DNA from: a virus
Reading direction: 5' to 3' (one strand)
IMG/VR virus record: IMGVR_UViG_3300037264_002333
Span: 1 to 42,294 of that record
Length of the DNA stretch: 42,294 nucleotides
Shown here: positions 24,669-31,838 of the stretch, in pieces
Layout: every line of letters starts with the position of its first letter
How positions within the stretch are numbered: position 1 is the stretch's first letter
The notes under the pieces: model-generated
What the model saw: only the letters and a program-made list of their open reading frames with translations
Database searches by the model: none
What the model was told of the DNA's origin: nothing
Made by a program: the position numbers and the translations under genes

Positions 24669-24696
24669 TTAACCTCTGCTGTGCGTAGATTATAGG
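24669..24696 (+). promoter_or_regulatory. Weak promoter candidate before the lysis genes
   Basis: TTAACC (24669-24674) and TATAGG (24691-24696) are spaced 16 bp apart in a short AT-rich gap before ATG 24704. Each box matches the sigma70 consensus at four of six positions. The predicted start point would fall on or just before the ATG, leaving almost no leader, so this is a marginal call. Confidence 0.2.
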
Positions 24697-24703
24697 GTCT
24701 CTC

Positions 24704-24988
24704 ATGGAGCCTCGCATGGCTGACGGCAGCAATCACCTTCTGGAAGCCCTCTCGCTCCTCGGCAAGCCATGGACGGGCATCGCGCTCCTCGCCTTTCTCC
24801 TAGGGACGTTGACTGCGACGGTCAAGAATGAACGCGCCAGCCTCTGGGAGCATATCAGCCAGAAGGCCGACACCATGACCATTCGTGACATTCAGCGGGA
24901 CATGCACAGGGTGCAAAGTAAGCTGGATTCCATGTCCCTCCGGCAGCACGAGTTTTTCTGCGACCAGAAGCCTCGGTTTTGCCGATAA
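24704..24988 (+). CDS. Membrane-anchored coiled-coil protein of the lysis region, 94 aa
   Basis: ATG 24704 (alternative ATG 24716). One hydrophobic segment at about residues 22-42 (WTGIALLAFLLGTLTATV) is followed by a charged helix with heptad pattern (IRDIQRDMHRVQSKLDSM). This architecture fits a class III-like holin partner or an antiholin. The stop shares a base with the next start (TAATG), implying coupled expression with the holin candidate. Confidence 0.55.
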   Translation: MEPRMADGSNHLLEALSLLGKPWTGIALLAFLLGTLTATVKNERASLWEHISQKADTMTIRDIQRDMHRVQSKLDSMSLRQHEFFCDQKPRFCR

Positions 24989-25296
24989 TGCTGGGCGTCC
25001 GGTGGTCTACGTTCCTGGCCGATGCCAATGGGGTAGTGGACTATGTGCGCGTGCGGGCGCTCGTGGCCGTCCTCCTGGCCATGCTGGGCGGCCTGGCCAC
25101 TGTGTGGGTGGTCTTCCTGACAGAAAAGAACATCAACGAATACCTCGTGGGGATGATGGTGGCGGCCTGCGTGGCTCCGTTGACTGGAGGCAAGATCGCA
25201 GACGTGCTCTCGGGGCGGAGCAAGAGTGCCGCCATTTCCGATGGGCGGCAACCGGGACGGCGAAGCTCCGATGCCGCCCTGCGGCCTTCCGCCTAA
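24988..25296 (+). CDS. Putative holin, 102 aa
   Basis: ATG 24988 overlaps the preceding TAA. Two hydrophobic helices are visible, about residues 25-47 (VRALVAVLLAMLGGLATVWVVF begins here) and 54-75, separated by a short charged turn (LTEKNIN), with a charged basic C-terminal tail (GRQPGRRSS). Two-helix small membrane proteins directly upstream of an endolysin are the typical holin layout. The protein would form inner-membrane lesions that release the endolysin. Confidence 0.65.
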   Translation: MLGVRWSTFLADANGVVDYVRVRALVAVLLAMLGGLATVWVVFLTEKNINEYLVGMMVAACVAPLTGGKIADVLSGRSKSAAISDGRQPGRRSSDAALRPSA

Positions 25297-25300
25297 GTGG

Positions 25301-25720
25301 ATGCCGAGCTTCAGTAAGACCTCGCAAACACGCCTCGACACCTGTGCGGAGCCCCTCAGGCGGCTGTTCCAGGAAGTGGTACAGTCCTGGGATTGCACCA
25401 TCTTGGAGGGGGAGCGCACACCAGAGCAGCAAGCCATCAACGTGCGCAAAGGCGTGAGTAAGACCTTACTCAGCAAGCATATCCCTGCGGCGGGCGCTCA
25501 ATCCCGAGCCGTGGATGTGGCCCCCTTCCCCCTTGCCTGGCCTGACCGCCAAGCCCCGAACTACGCGAAGGCCCTGGCGCGTTTCTACTTTTTCGGCGGC
25601 TACGTCCTAGGTGTGGCGGCGCGACTGGGTATCCCGGTGGTCTGGGGTGGGGATTGGGATGGAGACCACGACATCCACGAGCAGGACTTCGATGACCTGG
25701 TGCATTGGGAGCTTCCTTAG
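25301..25720 (+). CDS. M15-family peptidase endolysin, 139 aa
   Basis: Cuts peptide cross-links of peptidoglycan (L-Ala-D-Glu or D-Ala-D-Ala type). The N-terminal SKTSQTRLDTCAEPLRRLF helix, LEGERTPEQQ, SKH (H60), SRAVDVAPF (D72) and C-terminal HWELP (H135, E137) match the zinc ligands and catalytic residues of the M15C/VanY-like endolysins. I chose ATG 25301 because family members begin M(P)xFSxxS; ATG 25271 is an in-frame alternative. Length is normal for a globular single-domain endolysin. It has no signal peptide, so it would depend on the upstream holin. Confidence 0.88.
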   Translation: MPSFSKTSQTRLDTCAEPLRRLFQEVVQSWDCTILEGERTPEQQAINVRKGVSKTLLSKHIPAAGAQSRAVDVAPFPLAWPDRQAPNYAKALARFYFFGGYVLGVAARLGIPVVWGGDWDGDHDIHEQDFDDLVHWELP

Positions 25721-25729
25721 GGGGGCAGC

Positions 25730-27199
25730 GTGTCTTCACGTCCGAAGTACGACTGGAAGACGATTGGCGCCCAGGTGCGGGAGTCCGCGTTAGAGGAGGT
25801 TCGCTTACGCGGGCCGTACGGGTATTTGCAGCGCGTGGGGCGCCTCCACAACATCCGCCACAACGCGCTGGACATGTGGCTGCGCCATCATCCTGACTGG
25901 AAGGCCCAGTATCGGGCAGCCGTTGCGGCGTTCGCAGGTGAGCCATCTGAGGCCGACGAGTCGCCATCCCTCGCCCCACCAGCCCCACCACCGCCGCCTG
26001 CGATGGACCCTGGGCATCCCGACTTGCAGCGGGCCTATCAGACGATTCACGAGCTACGCGAAGAAGGGCGGTTACTCCGCTCCGAACTGCGTGTGGCCCG
26101 CAAAGAGGAATCCGTCTTTGAGCGTGCAGCGGCGCTCATTCGCGAATACACGCGGCCCATCCCGTATGTCGCGCATCCCCGTGAGCCTGTTGAGGCGGGC
26201 TTGTTCGATGTGGATGCCCTCGTGATGCTGTCGGACGAGCACGCCGATCAGGTGATTACGGGAGCGGGGACGTGGGGGATTGAGCGGTACAACTTCGATG
26301 TCTTCCGGTGCCGCCTCGCCCGCTGGGTCGAAGTCATCGCGTCTTACTGCTCGCGACACCTCCCCCGATACAACTTTCGCAGGCTCTGGGTGGCCAAGCT
26401 GGGCGACGCCATCAATGGTCCTATCCATGACGCGGAATATCGGAACGCCTTCGCCAATAGCGTGCGGGCCGCCCTGGCGGTGGGCGACACAGAAGGGCAG
26501 GCGATAGCCAGTCTGGTCCCCTACTTCAGCGAGGGCGTGCATGTCGTGTGCATTCCCGGCAATCATCCGCGCTTGACCAAGCGCAAAGACTACGATGACC
26601 CACACTCGAACCTCGACTTCTTGGTGGCCACGCAACTCCACATGCGCCTCAAGGAATTCGTCGAGGCGGGGAAGATCACGGTCCATGTGCCGCGTGCCTA
26701 TACAGCGTACGTGGAAATCTGCGGGCATCTGTGCGCGCTGAATCACGGCGACGATGTGATTGGCACCTGGGGCATCCCCTGGTATGGGTTCGCCCGCAAA
26801 GAAAATCGTGTGCAGGCGCTGGTTGCTCGTCACAATGCCCGCGTCCGGTACTTCCTCTACGGGCACTATCACACCCCGATTGAGCGGCGCGAAGGGGATT
26901 CGGAGTCCTTACATGCTGGGGCCTGGATGATGACCAGCCCGTTTGCCATTGAGAAGGTCTCCGGTGGGACCGAGCCGACACAGCAACTGTACGTGATTGA
27001 CGAGCCGCTGGGGCGCATTATGAGCATCCCCATCTTTGTGCGGAACCCTGAGCGGGAAGATCAGATGCGGCGCGGGGAGTGGGACCCCCCGTTCGGCAGC
27101 CGGACCGTGCTCGATGAAGTGGGGGCGCTGGACGACGTGGCGAATCTGGGGAAATTCCCCGTCATCCGCGCCGAGCGAGCCGATGGGGACACAGCGTGA
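25730..27199 (+). CDS. Calcineurin-like metallophosphoesterase with N-terminal HTH-like region, 489 aa
   Basis: GTG 25730 follows AGGGGGG. Residues 1-65 contain a short helical HTH-like region (LQRVGRLHNIRHNALDMWLRHH), then a Pro-rich linker (APPAPPPPP), a coiled helix (about 100-130) and the phosphoesterase core: LSDEHAD (about 167), LGDAING (about 224), IPGNHP (about 276), LNHGDD (about 338) and GHYHTP (about 378). All five metal-binding motifs are present, so it should be active as a nuclease or phosphoesterase. Position between the endolysin and the spanin-like genes is odd; elsewhere such HTH-phosphoesterases sit near packaging or replication genes. Confidence 0.85.
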   Translation: MSSRPKYDWKTIGAQVRESALEEVRLRGPYGYLQRVGRLHNIRHNALDMWLRHHPDWKAQYRAAVAAFAGEPSEADESPSLAPPAPPPPPAMDPGHPDLQRAYQTIHELREEGRLLRSELRVARKEESVFERAAALIREYTRPIPYVAHPREPVEAGLFDVDALVMLSDEHADQVITGAGTWGIERYNFDVFRCRLARWVEVIASYCSRHLPRYNFRRLWVAKLGDAINGPIHDAEYRNAFANSVRAALAVGDTEGQAIASLVPYFSEGVHVVCIPGNHPRLTKRKDYDDPHSNLDFLVATQLHMRLKEFVEAGKITVHVPRAYTAYVEICGHLCALNHGDDVIGTWGIPWYGFARKENRVQALVARHNARVRYFLYGHYHTPIERREGDSESLHAGAWMMTSPFAIEKVSGGTEPTQQLYVIDEPLGRIMSIPIFVRNPEREDQMRRGEWDPPFGSRTVLDEVGALDDVANLGKFPVIRAERADGDTA

Positions 27200-27260
27200 C
27201 CCGCTCGCGTGGCTTTGGCTCGTGGCCTGGTTGGCCGCGTGGTCTCTTGTGGGAGGAATG

Positions 27261-27863
27261 ATGAAACACGCATGGATGCTGGGCGTCTTTATCACCGGGG
27301 GCATTCTCGTGGCCCTGCTCTGGTGCGGCCCGTCTGGGCTCTCGCCCTCGCAGCAACGGGAACTCGACAGCTTGCGGCGGGAGAACACGCGCCTCGATAG
27401 CGTCGTGGGCGCCTCGATAGCCATGGCCACGCGGACCGCTGCGCAGTCTGATAGCGCCCAGCGAGCGAACAGGCGGCGTTCGGCGCTGGATTCGGCGCAA
27501 CACCTGGAAACGGTGCGCGCCTTGCACAGCTTTCTCTCCGACACTGCCACCGTGGTCTCGCGGATGTTCCACAACGAAGTGCTGGCTGTGTACGACGTGG
27601 CACTCGTGCGGGTGCGGGCGGAGCGGAATCGCGCCGATTCAGGATGGACAGCCACGAGTGACAGCCTCAGGCGTATCGTGCCGATTCTCTCTAGGCTCTG
27701 GACGCAGAACGGGGCGCTGCTCGCGCAAGTCAACAGTCTTGCCCACCGGGTTCAGGGGCGTCTATCCCTGTGCGCCTCCGGGGGGTACGGCGCGACGGTC
27801 ACAAATGGTCGCGTGGTCACAGGTCCCGCGCTCACCGTGGGCCTATGCTACAGGCTCCGCTAA
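27261..27863 (+). CDS. Membrane-anchored coiled-coil (i-spanin-like) protein, 200 aa
   Basis: GGGAGGA precedes tandem ATG codons at 27258 and 27261; a further in-frame ATG at 27183 would add a second hydrophobic stretch and overlap the previous gene. One TM helix lies at residues 5-21, followed by a long Ser/Ala/Arg/Glu-rich helical region with heptads (LDSLRRENTRLDS) and a Gly/Val-rich end (GYGATV...GPALTVGLCYRLR). The N-in, periplasmic coiled-coil design is that of inner-membrane spanins, which disrupt the outer membrane of Gram-negative hosts. The partner may be the next, signal-peptide gene. Confidence 0.6.
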   Translation: MKHAWMLGVFITGGILVALLWCGPSGLSPSQQRELDSLRRENTRLDSVVGASIAMATRTAAQSDSAQRANRRRSALDSAQHLETVRALHSFLSDTATVVSRMFHNEVLAVYDVALVRVRAERNRADSGWTATSDSLRRIVPILSRLWTQNGALLAQVNSLAHRVQGRLSLCASGGYGATVTNGRVVTGPALTVGLCYRLR

Positions 27864-28228
27864 TGCGGGCGCTCGTGTGCGTTGTCGGTCTGCTCGTGGG
27901 TGGAGCCTTCCCCACACAGGCCCAATGGCTTGACCCTGATACCTGTTGGACGTGCTCGGACACTTGGGGGCATGTCGGTGCGGGGGCGGCGTTAGACCTC
28001 GTGGTGCGGGGACCGTGGGTGACGAAGACCTGGCGCAACACGATGCTCAAGCGCGTCGCATTCGTGGTCGCCCTCGGAGCACTCTACGAGGGGGCGCAAC
28101 TCTACACGGCGCACACCAAGGGGACGCTGGGACAAGCGGGATACGGCTTTGGGCTCAAAGACTTAGCCGCTGATGCCATGGGGGCCGTCGTGGCCGAAGG
28201 GCTCCTGGCCGTTCTGCGCAGACGATGA
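27863..28228 (+). CDS. Exported small protein of the lysis region, 121 aa
   Basis: ATG 27863 shares a base with the preceding TAA. Residues 1-20 are a convincing signal peptide (VCVVGLLVGGAF, cleavage after PTQA). The mature part contains CWTC, then WGHVGAGAALDLVV, a hydrophobic helix (AFVVALGALYEGAQLY) and LKDLAADAMGAVVAEG, a pattern similar to small periplasmic/membrane proteins of the DUF2279 or VanZ-like type. It has no lipobox, so it is not a classical o-spanin. It ends the late operon, 81 bases before the terminator. Confidence 0.55.
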   Translation: MRALVCVVGLLVGGAFPTQAQWLDPDTCWTCSDTWGHVGAGAALDLVVRGPWVTKTWRNTMLKRVAFVVALGALYEGAQLYTAHTKGTLGQAGYGFGLKDLAADAMGAVVAEGLLAVLRRR

Positions 28229-28309
28229 CTAGCATTTGCCTGTGTGGGGGAGCGATATTCCTCACGCGGCGCAAGCCGTTCCTGACAAACAGGAGCTTCC
28301 CTCGCCAAC

Positions 28310-28345
28310 GGGCGGTCCAGCGCAAGCTGGGCCGTTTCGTTTTTT
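28310..28345 (+). terminator. Rho-independent terminator ending the late operon
   Basis: GGTCCAGC (28314-28321) pairs with GCTGGGCC (28326-28333) with one G-T wobble around a GCAA (GNRA) tetraloop, extended by further weak pairs at the base, followed by TTTTTT at 28340-28345. It separates the structural/lysis genes from the genes transcribed from the promoter at 28429. The 28229-28309 stretch before it holds no gene. Confidence 0.85.
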
Positions 28346-28428
28346 AGGTCCTTTTAGGCGCCCTGCCTGGACGGTCACACTTTGGTCAGTTGGGGTGTAA
28401 CCCCTGCGGGCCTATAGAGTTATGCTTC

Positions 28429-28456
28429 TTGACAAATCTTAGTCAAGCTGTATATT
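28429..28456 (+). promoter_or_regulatory. Sigma70-type promoter TTGACA-N16-TATATT with overlapping inverted repeat
   Basis: TTGACA at 28429-28434 and TATATT at 28451-28456, spacing 16, identical in both boxes and spacing to the promoter at 1096. CTTGAC (28428-28433) pairs with GTCAAG (28442-28447), an inverted repeat lying between and over the boxes, where an operator would act. A weaker candidate (TTGGGG-N17-TATAGA, 28390-28418) lies just upstream. It would drive the gene at 28494 and probably the amidoligase group. Confidence 0.72.
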
Positions 28457-28493
28457 CCTCTGTGTAAAGAGACCCCAACCCAGAAGGTTCCGA

Positions 28494-28688
28494 ATGACGA
28501 CCACGCCGATGACCACGACGCAGATCGCCGCCTTCGCCCAGCGCATCCTCGATGCCTTCAACCCTGGACTGGGCGACCTGACAGACCAGATGGTGATGGA
28601 CGCCTTGCGCAAGCGGTTGAACCCTGCGGACCGGGCGGCTGTGAACGCGACCATCAAGGCACGGCTGGCAGCGGCCTTGACAAAGTAG
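28494..28688 (+). CDS. Small helical protein, 64 aa
   Basis: First gene after the promoter at 28429, with AGAAGG a few bases upstream. The product begins with a Thr/Met-rich segment (MTTTPMTTTQ) and continues as amphipathic helices (IAAFAQRILDAF, VMDALRKRLNPADRAAV). No family recognised. Its stop region contains the TTGACA box of the next promoter (28677). Confidence 0.6.
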   Translation: MTTTPMTTTQIAAFAQRILDAFNPGLGDLTDQMVMDALRKRLNPADRAAVNATIKARLAAALTK

Positions 28689-28705
28689 GACCACGCTGTT
28701 AGCTT
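28677..28705 (+). promoter_or_regulatory. Sigma70-type promoter, TTGACA with extended -10
   Basis: TTGACA (28677-28682), 17-bp spacer, TAGCTT (28700-28705) preceded by TGT, which supplies an extended -10 TGn. The sequence CTTGACAAAGTA at the -35 matches the promoter at 1095 over 12 bases. It would drive the amidoligase gene at 28743, with an AGAGAGGA ribosome site close to the start. Confidence 0.55.
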
Positions 28706-28742
28706 CCCTATGTAAGACAGACAGTCAACCAGAGAGGAAACG

Positions 28743-29840
28743 ATGCCACGGATAGCGCGGCAGTCAGGGGTCGGCGGGTCAGAACGGGCCTTCGGTGTGG
28801 AGTTTGAATTCACGGGCCGGATGACCCTCGCCGCGTACGGCGACATTGTGAAAACGGCGCTGCGCCCGTTCGGCGTGCCCGATTCACAGGTTGTCGTGGC
28901 GGGATACCGGCACTCTGACGGGACCACCTGGGACATGAAGACGGATGCGTCCTGCGGGTTCGAGTTGGCCACGCCCCGCATCACCTGGGCGGACTGGCCC
29001 AAGGTGGAAGCGGTCACGGCGGCGCTCTTGGCGGCGGGTGCCCGTTCGACGGTCCAGTGCGGGGTCCATGTCCATCACGAGGTCCGCGACTACACGCCCG
29101 CGAATCTCCGCGACCTGATAAAAGTGTGGGCGCTGCATGATGACGCGATTCACGCCATGCTGACGCAAAGTCGGCAGGACAATCACTTCGCGAAGACCTT
29201 CACCCGGCTCGAAAACTTGCGCAAGGGGCGCAATGGCGAAGTCGTGACGGACCTGGTGAAAGCGACCGTGCGCTCGGCCTGGGTGCGCTTCGCCACGTTC
29301 CTGCGGACGGACCAGTCGATGCAACAGTACATCGAATCGAAGGGCCGGTACACGAGCCTGAACACGACACTGTTCTGGCGGTCTGGCCGCGTCGAAGTGC
29401 GGGCGCACCACGGCTCCCTGAAAGCTGCCGACGTGGCTCCCTGGATTGAATTCACGCAGCGGCTGGTTGATCGGGTTCAGCAGGGGCGAATGTACTGGAC
29501 ACAAGAGCGGGAAGTCGAGCGGCTCGTGGCCGTTCCCCGCCGCCGCCTGGAGTCCCTGATGGTCCTGGTCACGGGCCACCCCACACGGCGCACCGACAGC
29601 GACAAGCAGTTGGTCACGCAATTGCGGAGATTCGTACGGAAGCGCCAGCCCAGCTTCTTGGGGCAGCGGGGTGGGGACTGGCGGGCACGGCGGGCGGCTG
29701 GTGGGGCGCGGGTGGCCACGCCAGTACAGCAGATGACGGAAGCGGCGGCCAACATCTGGCGTGGGGCGCGGGTGGCCACGCCAGTACAGCAGATGACGGA
29801 AGCGGCGGCCAACATCGGGCGCGTGGTCCTGAGCCTGTAA
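28743..29840 (+). CDS. Amidoligase-family (GCS-like COOH-NH2 ligase) enzyme, 365 aa
   Basis: Motifs fit the Amidoligase_2 family, relatives of gamma-glutamylcysteine synthetase that join a carboxylate to an amine using ATP: FGVEFEF (17-23) with the metal-binding glutamates E20 and E22, MKTDASCGFELATP (65-78), CGVHVHHE (106-113), and VEVRAHHGS in the C-terminal half. The substrate is unknown. Literature on this family describes pairs with class II glutamine amidotransferases, which is exactly the next gene here. The last 45 residues hold a 20-residue segment duplicated in tandem, most of it outside the catalytic core. Both genes probably act together on a peptide, cell-wall or protein target. 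Confidence 0.75.
   Translation: MPRIARQSGVGGSERAFGVEFEFTGRMTLAAYGDIVKTALRPFGVPDSQVVVAGYRHSDGTTWDMKTDASCGFELATPRITWADWPKVEAVTAALLAAGARSTVQCGVHVHHEVRDYTPANLRDLIKVWALHDDAIHAMLTQSRQDNHFAKTFTRLENLRKGRNGEVVTDLVKATVRSAWVRFATFLRTDQSMQQYIESKGRYTSLNTTLFWRSGRVEVRAHHGSLKAADVAPWIEFTQRLVDRVQQGRMYWTQEREVERLVAVPRRRLESLMVLVTGHPTRRTDSDKQLVTQLRRFVRKRQPSFLGQRGGDWRARRAAGGARVATPVQQMTEAAANIWRGARVATPVQQMTEAAANIGRVVLSL
29701..29820 (+). repeat. 60-bp tandem duplication in the amidoligase gene
   Basis: 29701-29760 and 29761-29820 are identical at 59 of 60 bases (only position 57 of the unit differs, T versus G). The unit is a multiple of three, so it adds one 20-residue copy (GARVATPVQQMTEAAANI core) without breaking the frame. 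Near identity indicates a very recent duplication. Confidence 0.95.
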
Positions 29841-29861
29841 CCTAGGAGGAAGTGAGACACC

Positions 29862-31145
29862 ATGTGCGGCATCTTCGGAGTAGTCAAGCCAGCGCCCTTG
29901 CGCATGACCAAGAAAGGCCATGAGCGGTTGGAAGTCTTGCTCGATGCGCTGGCGGCATTGAGCGCCGCTCGGGGAACGGATTCCACCGGGATTGCGCGTA
30001 TCACCATGGGGCAGGCGCCGGTCATCACCAAGGCGGCGGTTCCATCCTGGACATTTATCCAGACAGCGGCTTGGCGCCACGCCGTCGCCACCCCTGACGC
30101 CCACGTGGTCGCGTGGCTGGGACATACGCGGTGGGCGACGCATGGCGATGTGACGGCGGCGAACGCGCATCCGTTCCGCTTCAAGACGCCGGATGGCTAC
30201 GTGGTCGGGACGCACAACGGGGTCATTCACAATCACGCGAATCTGCGAGGGCCTGACGATAAGGTCTATGAGGTAGACAGCGCCAATCTGATCGCGGCGC
30301 TTGCACAACTCCCCGTTGCGGAGTGGCCCGACTTGCTGAATCGCGTGACGGGGAGTATGGCGCTGGCCTTGAGTGTCGTGACGGACCGGCACCAATCCGT
30401 GGTGCTGACGCGGAATAGCGGCAATCCCTTGTGGATGGCGCGAGCGCCCAAGATGGGGAACCTCCTGGTGTACGCCAGCACGTACGACATTCTGACCCGT
30501 GCGGCGGATACGGCTGGCATCACCATACAGGGGATGAAAGAGCTTTCCGCAGGCACGCTCCTGACCATCCGCCCGACGCGCAACACCCTGCGCCTCAAGG
30601 TGCAGCGGTGGGCGCCAGAGAAACAGGACATGTGGGATGTGTGGCGCGCCGGGCGGCCCGCGAGCACGAACGTGAGTGTCAAGCTGTCTCCCACTGGACC
30701 ACGGACGACGTACACCCTGGGTCCGGCTGAGAGCAACAGGGTGCAGCCGAAGTTGGACCTCCTACACAAGGCCGCGCCGTACGGCACGAATACGAATCTC
30801 CATCGCAATTGCGGCGGGTGCGGGAAGTGGTTCGTGGAGACCAAGATGGTCAAGGTGCTCGGGGCGGGGACCAATGCGCGACGGTGCGAAGCGTGCGCTA
30901 TGGCTTGGGTGGGGATGGGCGGCAAAGTCGAAGCGGCTCCGCCCCGCCAACCGGCGAGCGAAGTGGACATGGGGGCCGAGCCTGAGGAGGGGCCACACCA
31001 AATGTGCAGCGGGTGCGGCGTTTGGTTCCCCGAAGTCGAGTTGCTGGGGTCTGTGGATACGGGCCAAGCGGGGTGGCGGTGCCTGGACTGCCTGGACCTC
31101 GTAGGGCTTGACACAAGGGTTGACAACAATACGGGCACGGACTAG
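29862..31145 (+). CDS. Class II glutamine amidotransferase with two C-terminal zinc ribbons, 427 aa
   Basis: The N-terminal MCGIFGVV gives the catalytic Cys2 after Met removal; GHTRWATHGD (R90), NAHPF, THNGVIHNH (N119, G120) and the acid DSANLIAAL (D139) are the Ntn-hydrolase glutaminase signatures of the GlmS/PurF class. It would release ammonia from glutamine or act as an amide hydrolase. No sugar isomerase or PRTase domain follows; instead, after about residue 300, there are two zinc ribbons, CGGCGKWF...CEAC and CSGCGVWF...CLDC. This combination with the preceding amidoligase suggests a two-gene peptide/amide-forming system. A GGAGG site precedes ATG 29862. Confidence 0.82.
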   Translation: MCGIFGVVKPAPLRMTKKGHERLEVLLDALAALSAARGTDSTGIARITMGQAPVITKAAVPSWTFIQTAAWRHAVATPDAHVVAWLGHTRWATHGDVTAANAHPFRFKTPDGYVVGTHNGVIHNHANLRGPDDKVYEVDSANLIAALAQLPVAEWPDLLNRVTGSMALALSVVTDRHQSVVLTRNSGNPLWMARAPKMGNLLVYASTYDILTRAADTAGITIQGMKELSAGTLLTIRPTRNTLRLKVQRWAPEKQDMWDVWRAGRPASTNVSVKLSPTGPRTTYTLGPAESNRVQPKLDLLHKAAPYGTNTNLHRNCGGCGKWFVETKMVKVLGAGTNARRCEACAMAWVGMGGKVEAAPPRQPASEVDMGAEPEEGPHQMCSGCGVWFPEVELLGSVDTGQAGWRCLDCLDLVGLDTRVDNNTGTD

Positions 31146-31148
31146 ATT
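31120..31148 (+). promoter_or_regulatory. Promoter candidate TTGACA-N17-TAGATT
   Basis: TTGACA (31120-31125) and TAGATT (31143-31148), spacing 17. A second TTGACA lies 12 bp upstream at 31108, giving a direct repeat. The predicted start would be near 31155, three bases before ATG 31158 and past the GGAGG site at 31149, so transcripts from it would be leaderless for that gene but could serve genes further down. Confidence 0.45.
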
Positions 31149-31157
31149 GGAGGCACC

Positions 31158-31409
31158 ATGAAACCTTATCGTTTTCGCGACACCTACGGCACAGAGTTTT
31201 CAGGGCCGACGTACATCGCGGTGGTGGTACAGATGCGGCGCGCCGCTTGGTTGGCGCCTGGGAAGGGGCCGTACATGCGGGAAGTGGCGGCACGGGTAGC
31301 GGCGCTCTGGCCCGGCACCGTGGTCAACGTAACCTCGGCTGTCACCTTTATCCGGTCGCTGATCGCTGCCGGGCTCCTGGAGCCCAAGGGCGAACGTATC
31401 GCCGCCTAG
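31158..31409 (+). CDS. Winged-helix-like small protein, 83 aa
   Basis: ATG 31158 has GGAGG at 31149-31153. The pattern MREVAARVAALWPGTVVNVTSAVTFIRSLIAAGLLE looks like a helix-turn-helix followed by a recognition helix and wing (LIAAGLLEPKGER), as in small wHTH regulators. It may bind DNA, possibly the TTGACA-repeat promoter region just upstream, but that is only inference. Confidence 0.55.
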   Translation: MKPYRFRDTYGTEFSGPTYIAVVVQMRRAAWLAPGKGPYMREVAARVAALWPGTVVNVTSAVTFIRSLIAAGLLEPKGERIAA

Positions 31410-31421
31410 GTAGGAGGGCAT

Positions 31422-31499
31422 GTGCGGGGCGACTTGTAGCAGGCGTGCTACCGCCTAGTCGCCGGGTTCCCAGATGCACGTTCGAGGCGTGCGCCGCAC
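31422..31499 (+). ncRNA. Putative structured RNA with tRNA-like closing stem and T-arm
   Basis: The 138-bp gap between genes folds into three perfect helices. P1: GTGCGG (31422-31427) with CCGCAC (31494-31499). P2: GGCGACT (31428-31434) with AGTCGCC (31457-31463), capped by AGGCG/CGCCT (31441-31445/31452-31456), which competes with GTAGC/GCTAC (31436-31440/31447-31451). P3: GCACG (31476-31480) with CGTGC (31488-31492) around the loop TTCGAGG, the tRNA T-loop consensus. There is no anticodon arm with a 7-nt loop and no CCA, so it is not a standard tRNA. A 12-codon frame (ATG 31420) with a GGAGGG site overlaps P1 and P2. Function unknown; it might be a cis-regulatory leader for the gene at 31548. 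Confidence 0.35.
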
Positions 31500-31547
31500 T
31501 TGGTTGATCGAGGGGGGAAGCTCACCTTTTTGAATGGAGTCTCGTAT

Positions 31548-31829
31548 ATGTGGACACAGATTGAAGCGGCCTTGGCGGACTCGCGCTATCGGTTGCGGAC
31601 GATTCATGGTATCGCTCGGCAGGCCAACGTGCCGAATGATGATGTGATCGCGACGCTGCGCCCGAAGGTGCGTGAGGGTGTCGTGGCCGTCGTGCGGGAG
31701 CGCGGCACGAACACACTCTGGTTCGGGTTGGTCACGCGGGTGGTCCCGCCTGGGTTGCGTGCAGATTTTGTAGCGGCAGCGCAAGCGGATGCGGACGACC
31801 CGTTCGGCGTTGTCCCGAACGCCAACTAG
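31548..31829 (+). CDS. HTH-like small protein, 93 aa
   Basis: ATG 31548 is chosen because TGGAG lies about nine bases upstream; a longer frame reaching back to 31500 would start in the structured element. The product has IHGIARQANVPNDDVIATL, an HTH-like turn, followed by strands (GVVAVVRERG, LWFGLVTRVV). It could be a small DNA-binding protein. No family recognised. Confidence 0.55.
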   Translation: MWTQIEAALADSRYRLRTIHGIARQANVPNDDVIATLRPKVREGVVAVVRERGTNTLWFGLVTRVVPPGLRADFVAAAQADADDPFGVVPNAN

Positions 31830-31838
31830 GGAACAGGG

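Noticed and set aside
28884-30395. Minus-strand frame of 503 codons opposite the amidoligase pair
   Set aside because: Both + strand genes have clear enzyme motifs; the antisense product has none.
31420-31458. 12-codon leader peptide as an annotated gene
   Set aside because: The SD-like site is too close to the ATG and there is no independent support; kept only as a hypothesis within the RNA finding.
31422-31499. tRNA gene
   Set aside because: The acceptor-like stem and T-arm fit, but no 5-bp/7-nt anticodon arm with U33 can be formed, the D-arm region is wrong and the 3' end lacks CCA.
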